64,000 bases of DNA from Nostoc mirabile CHAB5784 (GTDB lineage Bacteria; Cyanobacteriota; Cyanobacteriia; Cyanobacteriales; Nostocaceae), in assembly GCF_020829645.1 (NCBI RefSeq), contig NZ_JAIVFS010000011.1, forward strand, positions 1 to 64,000. The letters run 5' to 3'. The translations under genes and the position numbers were made by a program. The notes beneath the pieces were generated by a model. The model was not told the origin of the DNA and ran no database searches. It saw only the letters and a list, made by a program, of their open reading frames with translations. Of the stretch, positions 44,214 to 53,428 are shown piece after piece (the stretch's first letter is position 1; each line of letters starts with the position of its first letter).

Positions 44214-44783
44214 TTACGCAGTCACCTTTAACCATCCAAAAATATCACCTACCGTCAACTGTAACCCCTGACAGAACTCTGGCACTGGCAAAACAGACTC
44301 AATTTCCTCAAAAGGTAAAGGTTGTTGTCTTGCAGGATAAGCAGCAATGAATCGCTCATCAGGGTCAATTAACCAACCCATTTGAGTTCCGTGATTGAGA
44401 GCGTGTAAGATTTTTTTTGTAACTTTTGTATGGCTTTGTTCCGGAGAAAGAATTTCAATTATCCAGTCGGGTGCTGCGGCAAATGTATTGGCAATATCAC
44501 CATTCTCGTCTACAGGAAGCCTTGCCCAAGAAAATACAGCGATATCGGGAACTATAGAACGTCCTGCAAAAGTGCAACGTAATTCGGGAAAAGCCCAACC
44601 CATTTTTTGTACTTTGACAACAGAATTGATTGTGGGACAGAGTTCTCCTTGAATAGTGCTATGTTTTCCTTGAGGCATAGGTTTTGGAATGATTTTACCA
44701 TCGATGTATTCGCAATACGGTTTAGTTTCTGGTAATGCGAGAAACTCCTCTAGGCTCAATATTTTATTTGATGTTTGTACCAT
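44214..44783 (-). CDS. Uma2 family endonuclease-like protein
   Basis: 189 residues of the DUF820/Uma2 group, abundant in cyanobacteria with a PD-(D/E)XK fold. YCEYIDGKIIPKPMPQGKHS, then SIVPDIAVFSWARLP and DWIIEILSPEQS supply the Glu, Asp and E-x-L residues of the site. The lysine follows in VTKKILHAL. Function in the host is unknown; no partner gene is adjacent. Confidence 0.88.
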   Translation of the reverse strand: MVQTSNKILSLEEFLALPETKPYCEYIDGKIIPKPMPQGKHSTIQGELCPTINSVVKVQKMGWAFPELRCTFAGRSIVPDIAVFSWARLPVDENGDIANTFAAAPDWIIEILSPEQSHTKVTKKILHALNHGTQMGWLIDPDERFIAAYPARQQPLPFEEIESVLPVPEFCQGLQLTVGDIFGWLKVTA

Positions 44784-44896
44784 AATTATCTTTTTTTATA
44801 TAGTTAAGTCCTAACTGGTGAAGTCTTAACTAAAAAGTATTTACCTTATTCTAAAATATTTTTTCAATTTACAAATTCGCCAAAATCTAAATTATT

Positions 44897-45850
44897 TTAT
44901 GTTGGTTTGCGGCTACAATACATAACCAAAAGTATAAACAATCCTATTCCTGCCAGATATTTAATTGCATCAGGTACGCTGGGATTAGGTGAAAAAAAGC
45001 CTTCGATCGCACCAGCAATAACTAACATTGGTACAATCCCAAATATTAGCTGCACCGCTTGAGAACCGTAAAATTTCAGTGCATCCCCACGCCGATATTT
45101 ACCAGGAAACAAAATTGCTCTTGCTAATAAAAATCCTGCACCCCCAGCAAAAAAAATGGCGGGTAATTCTAAGGAACCATGCGGCAACACAAACGCCCAA
45201 AAAGGATAAGCAAGATTATTTTGACCCACTAAAGTGCCAACAGCACCAATCAATAAGCCATTAAAAATCATCAAATAGACTGTGTATAGCCCAGCCGTGA
45301 TGCCACCAGCAACAGCACCAAAGGACACCGATAGGTTATTGATCATAATACTGCTGGATGCCAAAGGTTCAATGCCGACAATTGACCCCATCCATAATTT
45401 ATGCTCATCTCGCACCTTGGTAATCAAACTTTCAGGTACGATCAAAGTCAGAAAGCTGGGGTTTTGCCAAGAATACCACCAAGCCACTAATGCTCCCAGT
45501 AGAAACAGCGCCGTTGCAGCAGCAATATATGCAAATGTTTTCTGAACTACAGATGGTAATCCCCATCGGTAAAATTTTAGGATTGCCTGCCATTCCTGTC
45601 GCCGCGAACCTTGGTAAATCTGCGTATAGGCACGAGTCGTTAAAGATTGTAAACTTTGTATCAAAGTATTGCCGATTTCCTGAGTGCGGGCACGGGCCAA
45701 ATCTGCCGCTACTGAACGATACAAACTCGCTAACTCTCTAATTTCTGCTGCCCTTAAGGACTTTAACCCTTTTTTTTCTATCTGCCTTAATAGGGCATCC
45801 AAACGCTGCCAATTTGGTTCTCGTCGCGCAATCCAACGTTGAATATTCAT
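44897..45850 (-). CDS. SpoIIM (stage II sporulation M) family membrane protein
   Basis: 317 residues. The cytoplasmic start INIQRWIARREPNWQRLDAL and RELASLYRSVAADLARAR are the family signature, followed by about five to six membrane helices. In non-sporulating bacteria this gene accompanies RDD, DUF and MoxR/DUF58 genes in a membrane-linked set. Here it is divergent from two such membrane genes, 80 bp away, so a shared promoter region is likely. Confidence 0.88.
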   Translation of the reverse strand: MNIQRWIARREPNWQRLDALLRQIEKKGLKSLRAAEIRELASLYRSVAADLARARTQEIGNTLIQSLQSLTTRAYTQIYQGSRRQEWQAILKFYRWGLPSVVQKTFAYIAAATALFLLGALVAWWYSWQNPSFLTLIVPESLITKVRDEHKLWMGSIVGIEPLASSSIMINNLSVSFGAVAGGITAGLYTVYLMIFNGLLIGAVGTLVGQNNLAYPFWAFVLPHGSLELPAIFFAGGAGFLLARAILFPGKYRRGDALKFYGSQAVQLIFGIVPMLVIAGAIEGFFSPNPSVPDAIKYLAGIGLFILLVMYCSRKPT

Positions 45851-45930
45851 TAATTTTAGGAACGCTGAGTTTAACTTAGCTTAAGATAGCCTCAAATTCA
45901 TCTCCGTAGTTTCAGGGTAAATTTGCCATT

Positions 45931-46776
45931 ATGTCTGAAAATTTTGGATCTTCCGGTCAGATACAACCACTCAGTATTGGGAATGTAGTGAGTGCTGCCG
46001 TGCGGTTGTATCGTTCTCATCTAAAGAGTTATCTTAATCTGGCTGCGATCGCTCACTTGTGGATTCTAGTTCCGATTTATGGCTGGGCAAAATATGCAGC
46101 CATCTGTGGACTCATTTCACGCTTGGCTTTTGGAGAATTGATTTACCAACCTGAAAGCGTCCAAGCCGCCAGGAGCCATGTTAATCCGCGTCTGTGGTCA
46201 TTTTTAAGAGTTGGTTTTCAAGTAGGAATATCTTTGCTTTTAATTTATTTTGGATTAGCGATCGTGGGTGGTATCTTAGCTGCCTTACTGGGAGTAGTAT
46301 TAGGAAGCATATTAGGTACTTCAGGTATTGTAGTCGCAACCACATTGGCAATAATTGTAACGGTAGGTATTGTGCTATTAGGACTAATTTGGTTTTACTC
46401 CCGTTGGGTAGTAGCTGAGGTACCGCTAGCAGTTGAGGAAAATATTAATGGTGGCGAAAGTGTCGCTAGAAGTTGGGAGCTAACCAAAGCGTCGGTACTT
46501 CGCATTGTGGGCATCGTTTTAGTTGCTTTTTTCGTTACACTGCCGTTAGTGTTTGTATTAAACTATATACCCAGCTTATTCCTCTTAAAGCTTGAGCAAG
46601 GTTCTACTATCTACTCGATTGTGTATTTTATTTCTTGGATCGGCAGCTTAGTAGGTGGAGTTTTAGTCATGCCATTCTGGCAAGCACTAAAAGCTGTTTT
46701 ATACTTGGACTTGCGTAGTCGGCGTGAGGGTCTGGGTTTGCAGTTACGAGAACCTCCTTCGCCGGATTTTCGTTAA
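45931..46776 (+). CDS. Multi-pass membrane protein (DUF975-like)
   Basis: 281 residues with about six helices. The N-terminal IQPLSIGNVVSAAVRLYRSHLK is the amphipathic start seen in glycerophosphodiester phosphodiesterase membrane-domain and DUF975 proteins. The central AVEENINGGESVARSWEL(T) pattern (acidic turn, then S/R-W-x-L) is typical. No enzymatic residues are seen. It lies 45 bp upstream of the RDD gene, a probable operon. Confidence 0.75.
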   Translation: MSENFGSSGQIQPLSIGNVVSAAVRLYRSHLKSYLNLAAIAHLWILVPIYGWAKYAAICGLISRLAFGELIYQPESVQAARSHVNPRLWSFLRVGFQVGISLLLIYFGLAIVGGILAALLGVVLGSILGTSGIVVATTLAIIVTVGIVLLGLIWFYSRWVVAEVPLAVEENINGGESVARSWELTKASVLRIVGIVLVAFFVTLPLVFVLNYIPSLFLLKLEQGSTIYSIVYFISWIGSLVGGVLVMPFWQALKAVLYLDLRSRREGLGLQLREPPSPDFR

Positions 46777-46821
46777 CTCAACATCTAAATTCAACTCTGT
46801 TAATTTTGAATTAGCTAAAAT

Positions 46822-47601
46822 ATGCGCTTTTTTAATCGCATCACATTCCAGACTCCAGAAAGTGTAGAACTAGAATTTACTCTTGCTGGAATTGGAAATC
46901 GTGCCTGGGCTTTGATCATTGACTATCACGTTTTGGCTGTGATTTTGGTGGGATTTGTCGTAGCTTGGTCTATCGTTTTAAATCAGTTAGGAGATTTTTG
47001 GGTAGATATTTTCGGTACCGCAGTGACTTTGTGGTTGATCGCGATCGCATTCCTTGCCAGTTTTATTATTTATGTAGGATATTTCGTAATTTTTGAAACC
47101 TTATGGTTCGGGCAAACCCCTGGTAAACGGGTTGCTAAAATTCGCGTAGTTCGAGATGATGGTAGACTCATCGGGCTACAGCAAGCAACGCTACGTGCCT
47201 TACTGCGACCGTTTGATGAAACTTTGTTTATTGGCGCTTTTCTAATTATGTTGAGTCGTCGAGAAAAGCGTTTAGGTGATTTAGCTGCTGGCACAATTGT
47301 AATTCAAGCCCAAACACCCACTGTATCCGCGACATTGATAATTTCAGAACAGGCAAAAGGACTTCATGAACAGTTAATCGAAATTGCTGATTTATCGCAA
47401 TTGATGCCAGATGATTTTGCTGTGATTCGTGAGTATTTACAGCGACGTGGTGCAATGTCGTTAAAGGCAAGAGCATCACTATCTCTAAAGCTAGCCGAGC
47501 AAGTTAAAGCTATTATTAATTTAGAAAACTTGCCAGAAGCTGTTACACCTGATGTATTTTTAGAAGCTATTTATCTTGTTTATCAACAACCGGAATTTTA
47601 G
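46822..47601 (+). CDS. RDD family membrane protein
   Basis: 259 residues. The RDD domain spans about 20-165: GNRAWALIIDYHVLAVILV (R and first D), TLWFGQTPGKRVAKIRVVRDDG and the second D in LGDLAAGTIVIQ. The C-terminal 90 residues are helical and soluble. RDD proteins are proposed transporters or partners of SpoIIM-type proteins; the neighbourhood supports the latter. Confidence 0.88.
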   Translation: MRFFNRITFQTPESVELEFTLAGIGNRAWALIIDYHVLAVILVGFVVAWSIVLNQLGDFWVDIFGTAVTLWLIAIAFLASFIIYVGYFVIFETLWFGQTPGKRVAKIRVVRDDGRLIGLQQATLRALLRPFDETLFIGAFLIMLSRREKRLGDLAAGTIVIQAQTPTVSATLIISEQAKGLHEQLIEIADLSQLMPDDFAVIREYLQRRGAMSLKARASLSLKLAEQVKAIINLENLPEAVTPDVFLEAIYLVYQQPEF

Positions 47602-47717
47602 GATAGAGATTTTATTTAGAGCATTGACAAAAAGCTAAGTTTACCTAAGAGACAAAATTATAGGATTTATCTTTGAGCTTATTTTCTCTGCTATGTATGT
47701 CTACAACTAGCGCGTAA

Positions 47718-47945
47718 TTACGGGTTTTCGCTTTCCAACTCACACACCACCAAAACCCTTAACTCCGTCACCCGCTTCAAAGCTGCATCATTAGTCAAAA
47801 ACGCCTCACAACCAGCAATTATTGCCGCCGCTACCTGCAACGCATCGGGTAACTGAAGGTTGTAGCGCACCCGAATTCTCGCAGCTTCTCACGCAATAGC
47901 AGCATTAATCTCCACAAAAACCACTTGTTCTTGTTGCAACACATC
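47718..47945 (-). pseudogene. PIN-domain (VapC-type) toxin remnant
   Basis: The minus-strand frame reads QQEQVVFVEINAAIA, a TGA stop, then EAARIRVRYNLQLPDALQVA, AAIIAGCEAFLTNDAALKRV and TELRVLVV. This is the C-terminal half of a VapC PIN RNase: the acidic LPDALQ and FLTND motifs are intact. The TGA replaces an expected Arg codon and the N-terminal half is missing where a CAATACGG repeat begins. No antitoxin is adjacent. Confidence 0.8.
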
Positions 47946-48060
47946 CAATACGGTTCGGTTAGTATATTTGGCTCTCGGAGATCCCCCCAACCCCCCTTAA
48001 AAAAGGGGGGCTTTTCCTCCTATTTACCCCCTTTTTAAGGCAGGGCTGTTTCATTCCCTA
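47946..48060. mobile_element. Truncated CAATACGGTTCGG element
   Basis: CAATACGGTTCGGTTAG starts at 47946 and is followed by gatccccccaaccccccttaaaaaagggggg as in the full copy at 48185-48318 (sequence given in parts). The right end is missing. It replaces the N-terminal half of the PIN remnant. Confidence 0.6.
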
Positions 48061-48184
48061 AAAGACCTGAATTTACAAGCGTATCAACCTAAAAATCTGG
48101 TAACTCAAAAATTTTATTTGCTCATGAGCCTAGCGATCGCACTTAAATTTACTCGTTGAATTAGTCATTTTTCGATTGCCGACT

Positions 48185-48318
48185 CAATACAGTTCGGTTA
48201 ACGTGTTTATTCGTCGAAGATCCCCCCAACCCCCCTTAAAAAGGGGGGCTTTTTTTTCTTATTACCCCCTTTTTAAGGGGGTCGCCACAGGCGGGGGGAT
48301 CTTATCCGAACCGTATTG
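48185..48318. mobile_element. MITE-like element with CAATACGGTTCGG ends
   Basis: CAATACAGTTCGG at 48185-48197 and CCGAACCGTATTG at 48306-48318 are inverted with one mismatch. The interior has nested GGGGGG hairpins. Its ends resemble those of the element at 13326-13465, so they may share a mobiliser. No clear target duplication. Confidence 0.65.
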
Positions 48319-48434
48319 GGAGGCGGAGCGTCTCCGGCTCCGCTCCTAGCTCCTGAATTCTGTTCGATAACTAATAATGAGTAGTCAGTGGTCAGTGAGT
48401 GGAAACTACTGACCACTAACTACTAACTAATGAC

Positions 48435-49223
48435 TTAAAAATCTAAAACCGGCCAGTCTGGTTCACGATAATAGCGTGTCATGTTGTCAAACTTCCGCAA
48501 TTCGACGCGATTGATCAAAAATTCCGGCAAATTTAACAGCCATTGATCATTCAATTGAGAAAGCATTGTGCTGAAACTTGTGCGGTCTAAATCAGATGAA
48601 ACCTCCCCAAAATAAGCTAATGTAACATGGGCCGTGAAGTGATAATGCTGCTCAATACCCAAGGCAATTAACTTGGGATTTTGATAAATTGTTCGGCGAA
48701 ATTTAATAATTTCCTCGTAGCAGCGTTCATCTTGGGGTACTAAACAAACGGCTACAGCTCTTGGCATCAGTATCAGTCCCAGCATTTGCCATTTAATCGG
48801 ATGACTCTTGTTTGTCATCAATTGTTGATATTGCTGAAAGGTTTCAGCTAAACAAGAGTGTAACTCCTCGTCAAATTTGGGATTTTTTTCGCAAGCGTCA
48901 AGGTAAGCATTGTCCCAAATTAAATCCGCTAAAGTTATGTGGAAGCTAGCAGGAGGTAGAGGCACAATCAAATCACGGCTTACAGGCAACTGCAAAAGTT
49001 CCTGTTGGTAAGTCTGTAATTTGGCATAGAAAGCAGAATTTTGCGATTCTTCTCCTGCTGGCAGGGTAATTAGCGTATAGCCAGGAAAGGACGCTGCTTG
49101 TCTCAACCCAGAATGTGGCTGAAATTTAGAAGATTCCTGGATATGCTGGACTTGGGATCTGTAGGCTTCTGGCAGCGTTAGCCGTGCTAACCGATTTAAG
49201 TAAGTTTGATAGTTGTCGTCCAA
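48435..49223 (-). CDS. DUF1868 protein of the 2H phosphoesterase superfamily
   Basis: 262 residues. Two HxT motifs stand about 105 residues apart: SFHITLADLIW and AHVTLAYFGEV, the mark of 2H phosphoesterases that cleave cyclic phosphates or 2',5' linkages. The phrase FPGYTLITLPAGEESQN is also typical of DUF1868. It is probably an RNA or nucleotide phosphodiesterase; the substrate is unknown. It is divergent from holA. Confidence 0.85.
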   Translation of the reverse strand: MDDNYQTYLNRLARLTLPEAYRSQVQHIQESSKFQPHSGLRQAASFPGYTLITLPAGEESQNSAFYAKLQTYQQELLQLPVSRDLIVPLPPASFHITLADLIWDNAYLDACEKNPKFDEELHSCLAETFQQYQQLMTNKSHPIKWQMLGLILMPRAVAVCLVPQDERCYEEIIKFRRTIYQNPKLIALGIEQHYHFTAHVTLAYFGEVSSDLDRTSFSTMLSQLNDQWLLNLPEFLINRVELRKFDNMTRYYREPDWPVLDF

Positions 49224-49299
49224 TCTTCATAGCCTCATGCTCTCACTTGATAGATTTTAGGGAAAATTACCTTGATTAACAGAATGATTTCAAAAGTAT

Positions 49300-49470
49300 T
49301 TAATTTTGGGAGTGGGGAGTGGGGAGTGGGGAGTGGAGGGCAGGGGGCAGTTCTTGCTGGGGGCAGTTCTTGCTGGGGGAGAAGAACTATTGATTATTGA
49401 CCAATACTTCGGCAACGCTCAGTACAAGTGCCCCATTCCCCATTCCCCATTCCCCATTCCCCGATATACT
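49300..49470. repeat. Short tandem repeats GGGGAGT and CCCATTC upstream of holA
   Basis: Four GGGGAGT heptamers near 49309-49336 and four CCCATTC-type heptamers near 49432-49462 lie between the DUF1868 and holA genes. Confidence 0.75.
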
Positions 49471-49483
49471 ACGAGGTTAGTCT

Positions 49484-50473
49484 ATGCCAATTTATGTTTA
49501 CTGGGGTGAGGATGATTTTGCTATAGAAAAGGCGATCGCTATGCTGCGCGATCGCGTCCTCGATCCCCAATGGGTAAGTTTTAATTACACTGCATTCACC
49601 CCAGATCAAGCTGATGCTGCTATCCAGGGGTTAAATCAGGTCATGACACCCACTTTTGGCGCTGGTGGGCGCTTGGTATGGCTGATAAATACTACTCTTT
49701 GCCAGCACTTTTCAGAGAATGTGCTAGCAGAACTGGTGCGATCGCTATCTGTCATTCCCGAAAACTCATTTTTATTGCTCACCAGCCGGAATAAGCCAGA
49801 TGAACGTCTCAAATCCACAAAATTGTTAAAACAATTTGCTACCGAATTCCGAGAATTTCCCCTCATTCCCCCTTGGAAAACCGAATTGCTGGTGCAATCT
49901 GTTAATCAAGCAACTCAGACTATGGGCGTAAAACTAACTGCTAATGCTGCCCAGTTTTTGGCAGAATCTGTAGGAAATGATACACGGCTGCTCTACAATG
50001 AGTTAGAGAAACTACGGCTATATGCCCAAGGTAGCAACAAGCCTTTAGACACAGATACTGTTACCAAGTTAGTAAGAAATACTACTCAAAATAGCTTACA
50101 ATTAGCAGCAGCAATCAGAACAGGAGATACACCTAAAGCTTTGACGACACTGGCAGATTTGAGCAATGCTTCCGAGCCGGGATTACGGATAGTTGCCACG
50201 CTGATTGGACAATTTCGTACATGGCTGCGGGTGAAGATTATGATAGAAAGTGGGGAGCGCAATCAACAAGCGATAGCTATTGCTGCTGATATTGGTAATC
50301 CCAAACGGATCTACTTCTTACAGCAAGAAATCAAGCTTCTTTCTGTGCAACAGTTAATCTCTTGCTTACCCCTACTATTGGAATTAGAAGTGAGTCTCAA
50401 GCAAGGAGCATCAGAAATACCAACACTCCAGACTAAAGTCATCGAACTTTGTCAAGTATGCCGAGGGAATTGA
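49484..50473 (+). CDS. holA: DNA polymerase III subunit delta
   Basis: Wrench subunit of the sliding-clamp loader. 329 residues: VYWGEDDFAIEKAIAMLRD at the start, the GAGGRLVWL and SFLLLTSRNKPDERLKSTKLL segments of the ATPase-like domain (no functional Walker A, as expected), and ESVGNDTRLLYNELEKLRLYA. The C-terminal collar domain ends VSLKQGASEIPTLQTKVIELC. Full length. ATG 49484 has no strong ribosome site. Confidence 0.93.
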   Translation: MPIYVYWGEDDFAIEKAIAMLRDRVLDPQWVSFNYTAFTPDQADAAIQGLNQVMTPTFGAGGRLVWLINTTLCQHFSENVLAELVRSLSVIPENSFLLLTSRNKPDERLKSTKLLKQFATEFREFPLIPPWKTELLVQSVNQATQTMGVKLTANAAQFLAESVGNDTRLLYNELEKLRLYAQGSNKPLDTDTVTKLVRNTTQNSLQLAAAIRTGDTPKALTTLADLSNASEPGLRIVATLIGQFRTWLRVKIMIESGERNQQAIAIAADIGNPKRIYFLQQEIKLLSVQQLISCLPLLLELEVSLKQGASEIPTLQTKVIELCQVCRGN

Positions 50474-50582
50474 CAATCAAATATAAAAGCTTGATGTATT
50501 GAGCAGTCGCTGGAACTTCCAACTCCGAAAATAATTCAACGTTCTTATAATATCCCTGATGTAGTTTTGTGTCACACACTAT

Positions 50583-51065
50583 ATGAAGAAAATTTCTGAT
50601 TTATTTTCCCGATCTAGCCGAAAGCGAATCCTTTCCCAATCATTCTTTTTCGGCGCGATCGCCACTGTGGGTCTAATTTCCAACCCTTTTTCATTGAGTT
50701 CAAAAGCTTATGGCCAAACTCCAACACCAATAGTTAACAATACTCAAATCGACAGCTATGCTAAAGCCGTGCTAGCAATGGAGCCAGCGCGTCAAAATGC
50801 CTTTGAAGAAATTAAAAAACTTATTGGAAATGGAGAAATTCCCCAGATTGTTTGTAACGATTCTAACAGTATAAGTGGTCTTCCAAAGAAGGCTCAAGAT
50901 ATCGCAGTGAATTACTGTACCTACGCTCAAAAAGTTGTCGAAGAGAAGGGGTTGAGATTTGAGCAGTTCAACAAAATCACTATAGAACTACAAAATAACG
51001 ATATCTTAAAACGGCAAGTTTACAATACCTTATTACGCCTGCAAAAAACTCCTGACTCTCCGTAG
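50583..51065 (+). CDS. Exported DUF4168 protein
   Basis: 160 residues. The N-terminal 45 residues are a signal peptide with a basic start (RSSRKR) and hydrophobic core, cut near SKAYGQ. The mature part reads IDSYAKAVLAMEPARQNAFEEIK and FEQFNKITIELQNND, the DUF4168 pattern of a small helical periplasmic or outer-surface protein. Two cysteines (VCNDSN, NYCTYA) could pair. Function is unknown. Confidence 0.85.
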   Translation: MKKISDLFSRSSRKRILSQSFFFGAIATVGLISNPFSLSSKAYGQTPTPIVNNTQIDSYAKAVLAMEPARQNAFEEIKKLIGNGEIPQIVCNDSNSISGLPKKAQDIAVNYCTYAQKVVEEKGLRFEQFNKITIELQNNDILKRQVYNTLLRLQKTPDSP

Positions 51066-51180
51066 TTAAAAGTTGCATAAAAATTAGAAAGGAACACGTT
51101 AAAATTAACTACCCCTGCATGAAAGGGAGGGCTAGTGGGGCTAGTATTGCTTTTCTAAAAAAGGCTGTGAACATTGATTC

Positions 51181-51316
51181 ATATCATGTCCGCCAAGTTA
51201 CCCATAATAAAAGAACCCCACCCCCAACCCCTAAGAGCTTGCGGGGAGGGGAGACAAAGCGTAGGTTTGGCGGGGTGGGCTTGGGGGTATTATGCTTAAT
51301 TGCCCGGACATCATAT
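51181..51316 (+). mobile_element. Second full copy of the ATATCATGTCCG element
   Basis: ATATCATGTCCG at 51181-51192 and CGGACATCATAT at 51305-51316 are inverted repeats with one mismatch. The core carries the same cccaacccctaagagcttgc stretch as 10599-10745. Non-coding. Confidence 0.72.
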
Positions 51317-51342
51317 CATGAAATACTTGTTTGTGAATACTA

Positions 51343-51723
51343 GGTTAATCGCTAATAATCTATTGCATTTTACCAATGAATTTTTATCAAACGGTTAAGC
51401 AAAAAAATTGTAGGTTGGGTGGAGGCTAAGCCATTGCTAACATCCTGATATATGTTGGGTTGCGCTCCGCTCCACCCAACCTACGTCTAATGCTGTCATG
51501 GCTAAAATGATTGCAAAAAAATTGTAGGTTGGGTGGAGGCTAAGCCATTGCTAACATCCTGATATATGTTGGGTTGCGCTCCGCTCCACCCAACCTACGT
51601 CTAATGCACTATTTTGCGTAGACAGTCCACTACGTGCATTTCAAAAATCAAATACTAGTCCTATAGGTTAATCGCTAATAATCTATTGCATTTTACGAGT
51701 GAATTTTTATCAAACGGTTAAGT
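51343..51723. repeat. Segmental duplication enclosing two hairpin elements
   Basis: ggttaatcgctaataatcta at 51343 recurs at 51667, each followed by ttttatcaaacggttaag. Between them a unit of about 118 bp (gcaaaaaaattgtaggttgg ... cacccaacctacgtctaatg) occurs twice in tandem. Each unit is a gtaggttgggtgg / ccacccaacctac inverted repeat. Confidence 0.75.
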
Positions 51724-51831
51724 TAAGGCTAAAACTCTTTCGTAATGACAATTTATAACGTGGTTTTGATATAACTTACACATTTGGGATGCTCCCCGAA
51801 CAATTAGTGATCTTTTTGAATATTCCACTCA

Positions 51832-51868
51832 TTGAAGAAGAATTCTACAAGCGAGAATTCTTCTTCAA
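51832..51868. terminator. Long hairpin downstream of the PAS-LuxR gene
   Basis: TTGAAGAAGAATTCT at 51832-51846 is exactly inverted at 51854-51868 with a 7-nt loop. It lies 15 bp beyond the stop of the regulator gene at 51883. There is no T-run, so it may be a processing or stability hairpin. Confidence 0.5.
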
Positions 51869-51882
51869 TAAAATGCTACCAC

Positions 51883-52494
51883 TCAATCATAAGACATGTT
51901 TGCTTGGCGCTTGGTGTGAATATTTTTCATGTGCTTCTTCACGGTGTTTATGGTGATGTAAAGCTTAGTGGCAATTTCTTTGTAGCTGTAGTTGCTTCTA
52001 TAGAGAAACCAAATTTCAGCTTCTCGCGGCGTTAGGTCAAATTTTTTCACTTCAGTGAGTGCCACATTTTTCACAGATTCATATTGATTTTCTATAGTCA
52101 CCAATAAGCAAGGCACTTCAAACCCCTCTAAATCTAACAATCTCACCCTAATCCTAAAAATATTGGACTTATCAAGCACAATCTCATCTGACAGAATTAG
52201 AAGTTTGTCAGAAAACAAATACCGACTATTGAATAACGATTCACAAAGATTCCAGATGACTGGTGGTACAAAATTTTGCTTGAAGTTGCCTTGATTAAAT
52301 TGACAACAAAGACGCCGAGCAGATGCATTAGCATGAACTACTTCACCAGTTTGGCTTAAAATTAATATACCGTCTTCTAAGCCTTCAATTACTTTTTGCA
52401 AAAAATCAGCTCGCTTTGAATCATGAAAGTCAATACTATCTAGCTTTTGTGGTTTAGCTACTGTTTTTACTAATGTCTTTGTTAGAGCGGTCAT
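51883..52494 (-). CDS. PAS-LuxR transcriptional regulator
   Basis: 203 residues. A PAS domain (about 25-130) starts RADFLQKVIEGLEDGILILSQTG (in parts). The LuxR/FixJ-type helix-turn-helix is at 148-200: FDLTPREAEIWFLYRSNYSY and KEIATKLYITINTVKKHMKN. No receiver domain, so it senses through PAS rather than phosphorylation. Related single-protein regulators are common in Nostocales. The last residues RQANMSYD are shorter than in most relatives. Confidence 0.87.
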   Translation of the reverse strand: MTALTKTLVKTVAKPQKLDSIDFHDSKRADFLQKVIEGLEDGILILSQTGEVVHANASARRLCCQFNQGNFKQNFVPPVIWNLCESLFNSRYLFSDKLLILSDEIVLDKSNIFRIRVRLLDLEGFEVPCLLVTIENQYESVKNVALTEVKKFDLTPREAEIWFLYRSNYSYKEIATKLYITINTVKKHMKNIHTKRQANMSYD

Positions 52495-53426
52495 AGGAAA
52501 GATTCTAAAGAAAGATTTTAATGTACAAAATACTGCTTATTAGTTAGATTTATGGGAGTTGAAAGATGCACCATCTATTTTTTGCATGATTATCTGAATA
52601 AATTGGGTAAATATTACAGACCAATCATGCTAATGGCAGTATACTAAGTGTTCTTTTACACTATTTTATTGAAATACCCAACTTGCAATTTATGTAGTCT
52701 GTTTGCATTAGATTAAGTTACATGATTTAAATACAACTCTGAAATTGCCTATTTCGGAATTCGCTTCTAATAAGCTTTAAATAAGTTATTTCCGCCTAGT
52801 ACAGGCGGAAATAAACCACCTATTCAAAATCCCCAAAAAGCCTGGCCTATAAGCTTTTTGGGTTTTGACTTTTGACTTTCGCCATGCGGTACTAGTGACC
52901 CCCTTAAATAATTCGTAATTCGTAATGACGCTCGTTCCTCGCTACCGCTACGCTAACGTAATTAAGTTTTGTAATGAGGATTTAACCCCAACACAAAACA
53001 AAATTTTTATTGAACCGGGGGACTTAAACCCACGGAACTAGTTAAAAATGGATTAAAGGAGGAAAAGAGCCAGGCTTTTTAAGGGGAGTCATTGCCTATT
53101 GAAGCCCCTTCTCCTAAATAGCGATCGCCCCAAAAGACAATAATTATTTATACTGAAATAAAAATATACATCTAAATATTTTTATAATGCAGGTATTGAC
53201 CTTGGGAAAAAATTGGTATTTTGTATAAATTTTGATATTAGGAACAAAGAAAATGGGACATGGGGTAAAATTTAATCCTATTCCCCATTCTTCATTTTCT
53301 CTAAGGGACTTCCAAATAAAAAAATATCCCAAAACTGACGCAAAAATCTTCTCTATTTCTTCCCTCTCTGTGTTCTCTGCGTCTGGAGTGGTTCGTTCAT
53401 TTGGATAATTTATTTCTTGGAAGTCC
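52495..53426. other. Repeat-containing gap of 930 bp
   Basis: About 300 AT-rich bases upstream of the regulator (probable promoter), then the CTAGTAC element, a repeat inverse to 31866-31975 with an inserted gctcgttcctcgctaccgct piece, and the element at 53304-53428. The open frame over the last part is repeat-derived. Confidence 0.6.
52796..52895. mobile_element. CTAGTAC-ended repeat element
   Basis: CTAGTACAGGCGGAAA at 52796 and tttcgccatgcgGTACTAG ending at 52895 are imperfect inverted ends of a 100-bp element. It holds two TTTTGAC heptamers before the right end. Same family as 20853-20964. Confidence 0.6.
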
Positions 53427-53428
53427 CT
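53304..53428. mobile_element. Element with AGGGACTTCCAA ends at the kinase 3' end
   Basis: AGGGACTTCCAA at 53304-53315 is exactly inverted at 53417-53428. The 125-bp interior has no gene. The TAG stop of the large kinase (53427-53429) is formed across its right edge. Confidence 0.6.

Larger units (their letters stand above)
47602..48434. other. Gap with VapC remnant and CAATACGGTTCGG elements
   Basis: Contains the PIN-domain remnant at 47718-47945, a right-truncated element starting at 47946, and a complete element at 48185-48318. The heptamer-like agtagtcagtggtcagtgag tract lies near 48378-48425. Confidence 0.6.
51066..51882. other. Repeat-rich gap
   Basis: Composed of an ATATCATGTCCG element (51181-51316), a segmental duplication with two gtaggttgggtgg elements (51343-51723), a solo TTGGGATGCTCCC end (51784-51796) and a 15-bp-arm hairpin (51832-51868). 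No gene is seen. Confidence 0.65.
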
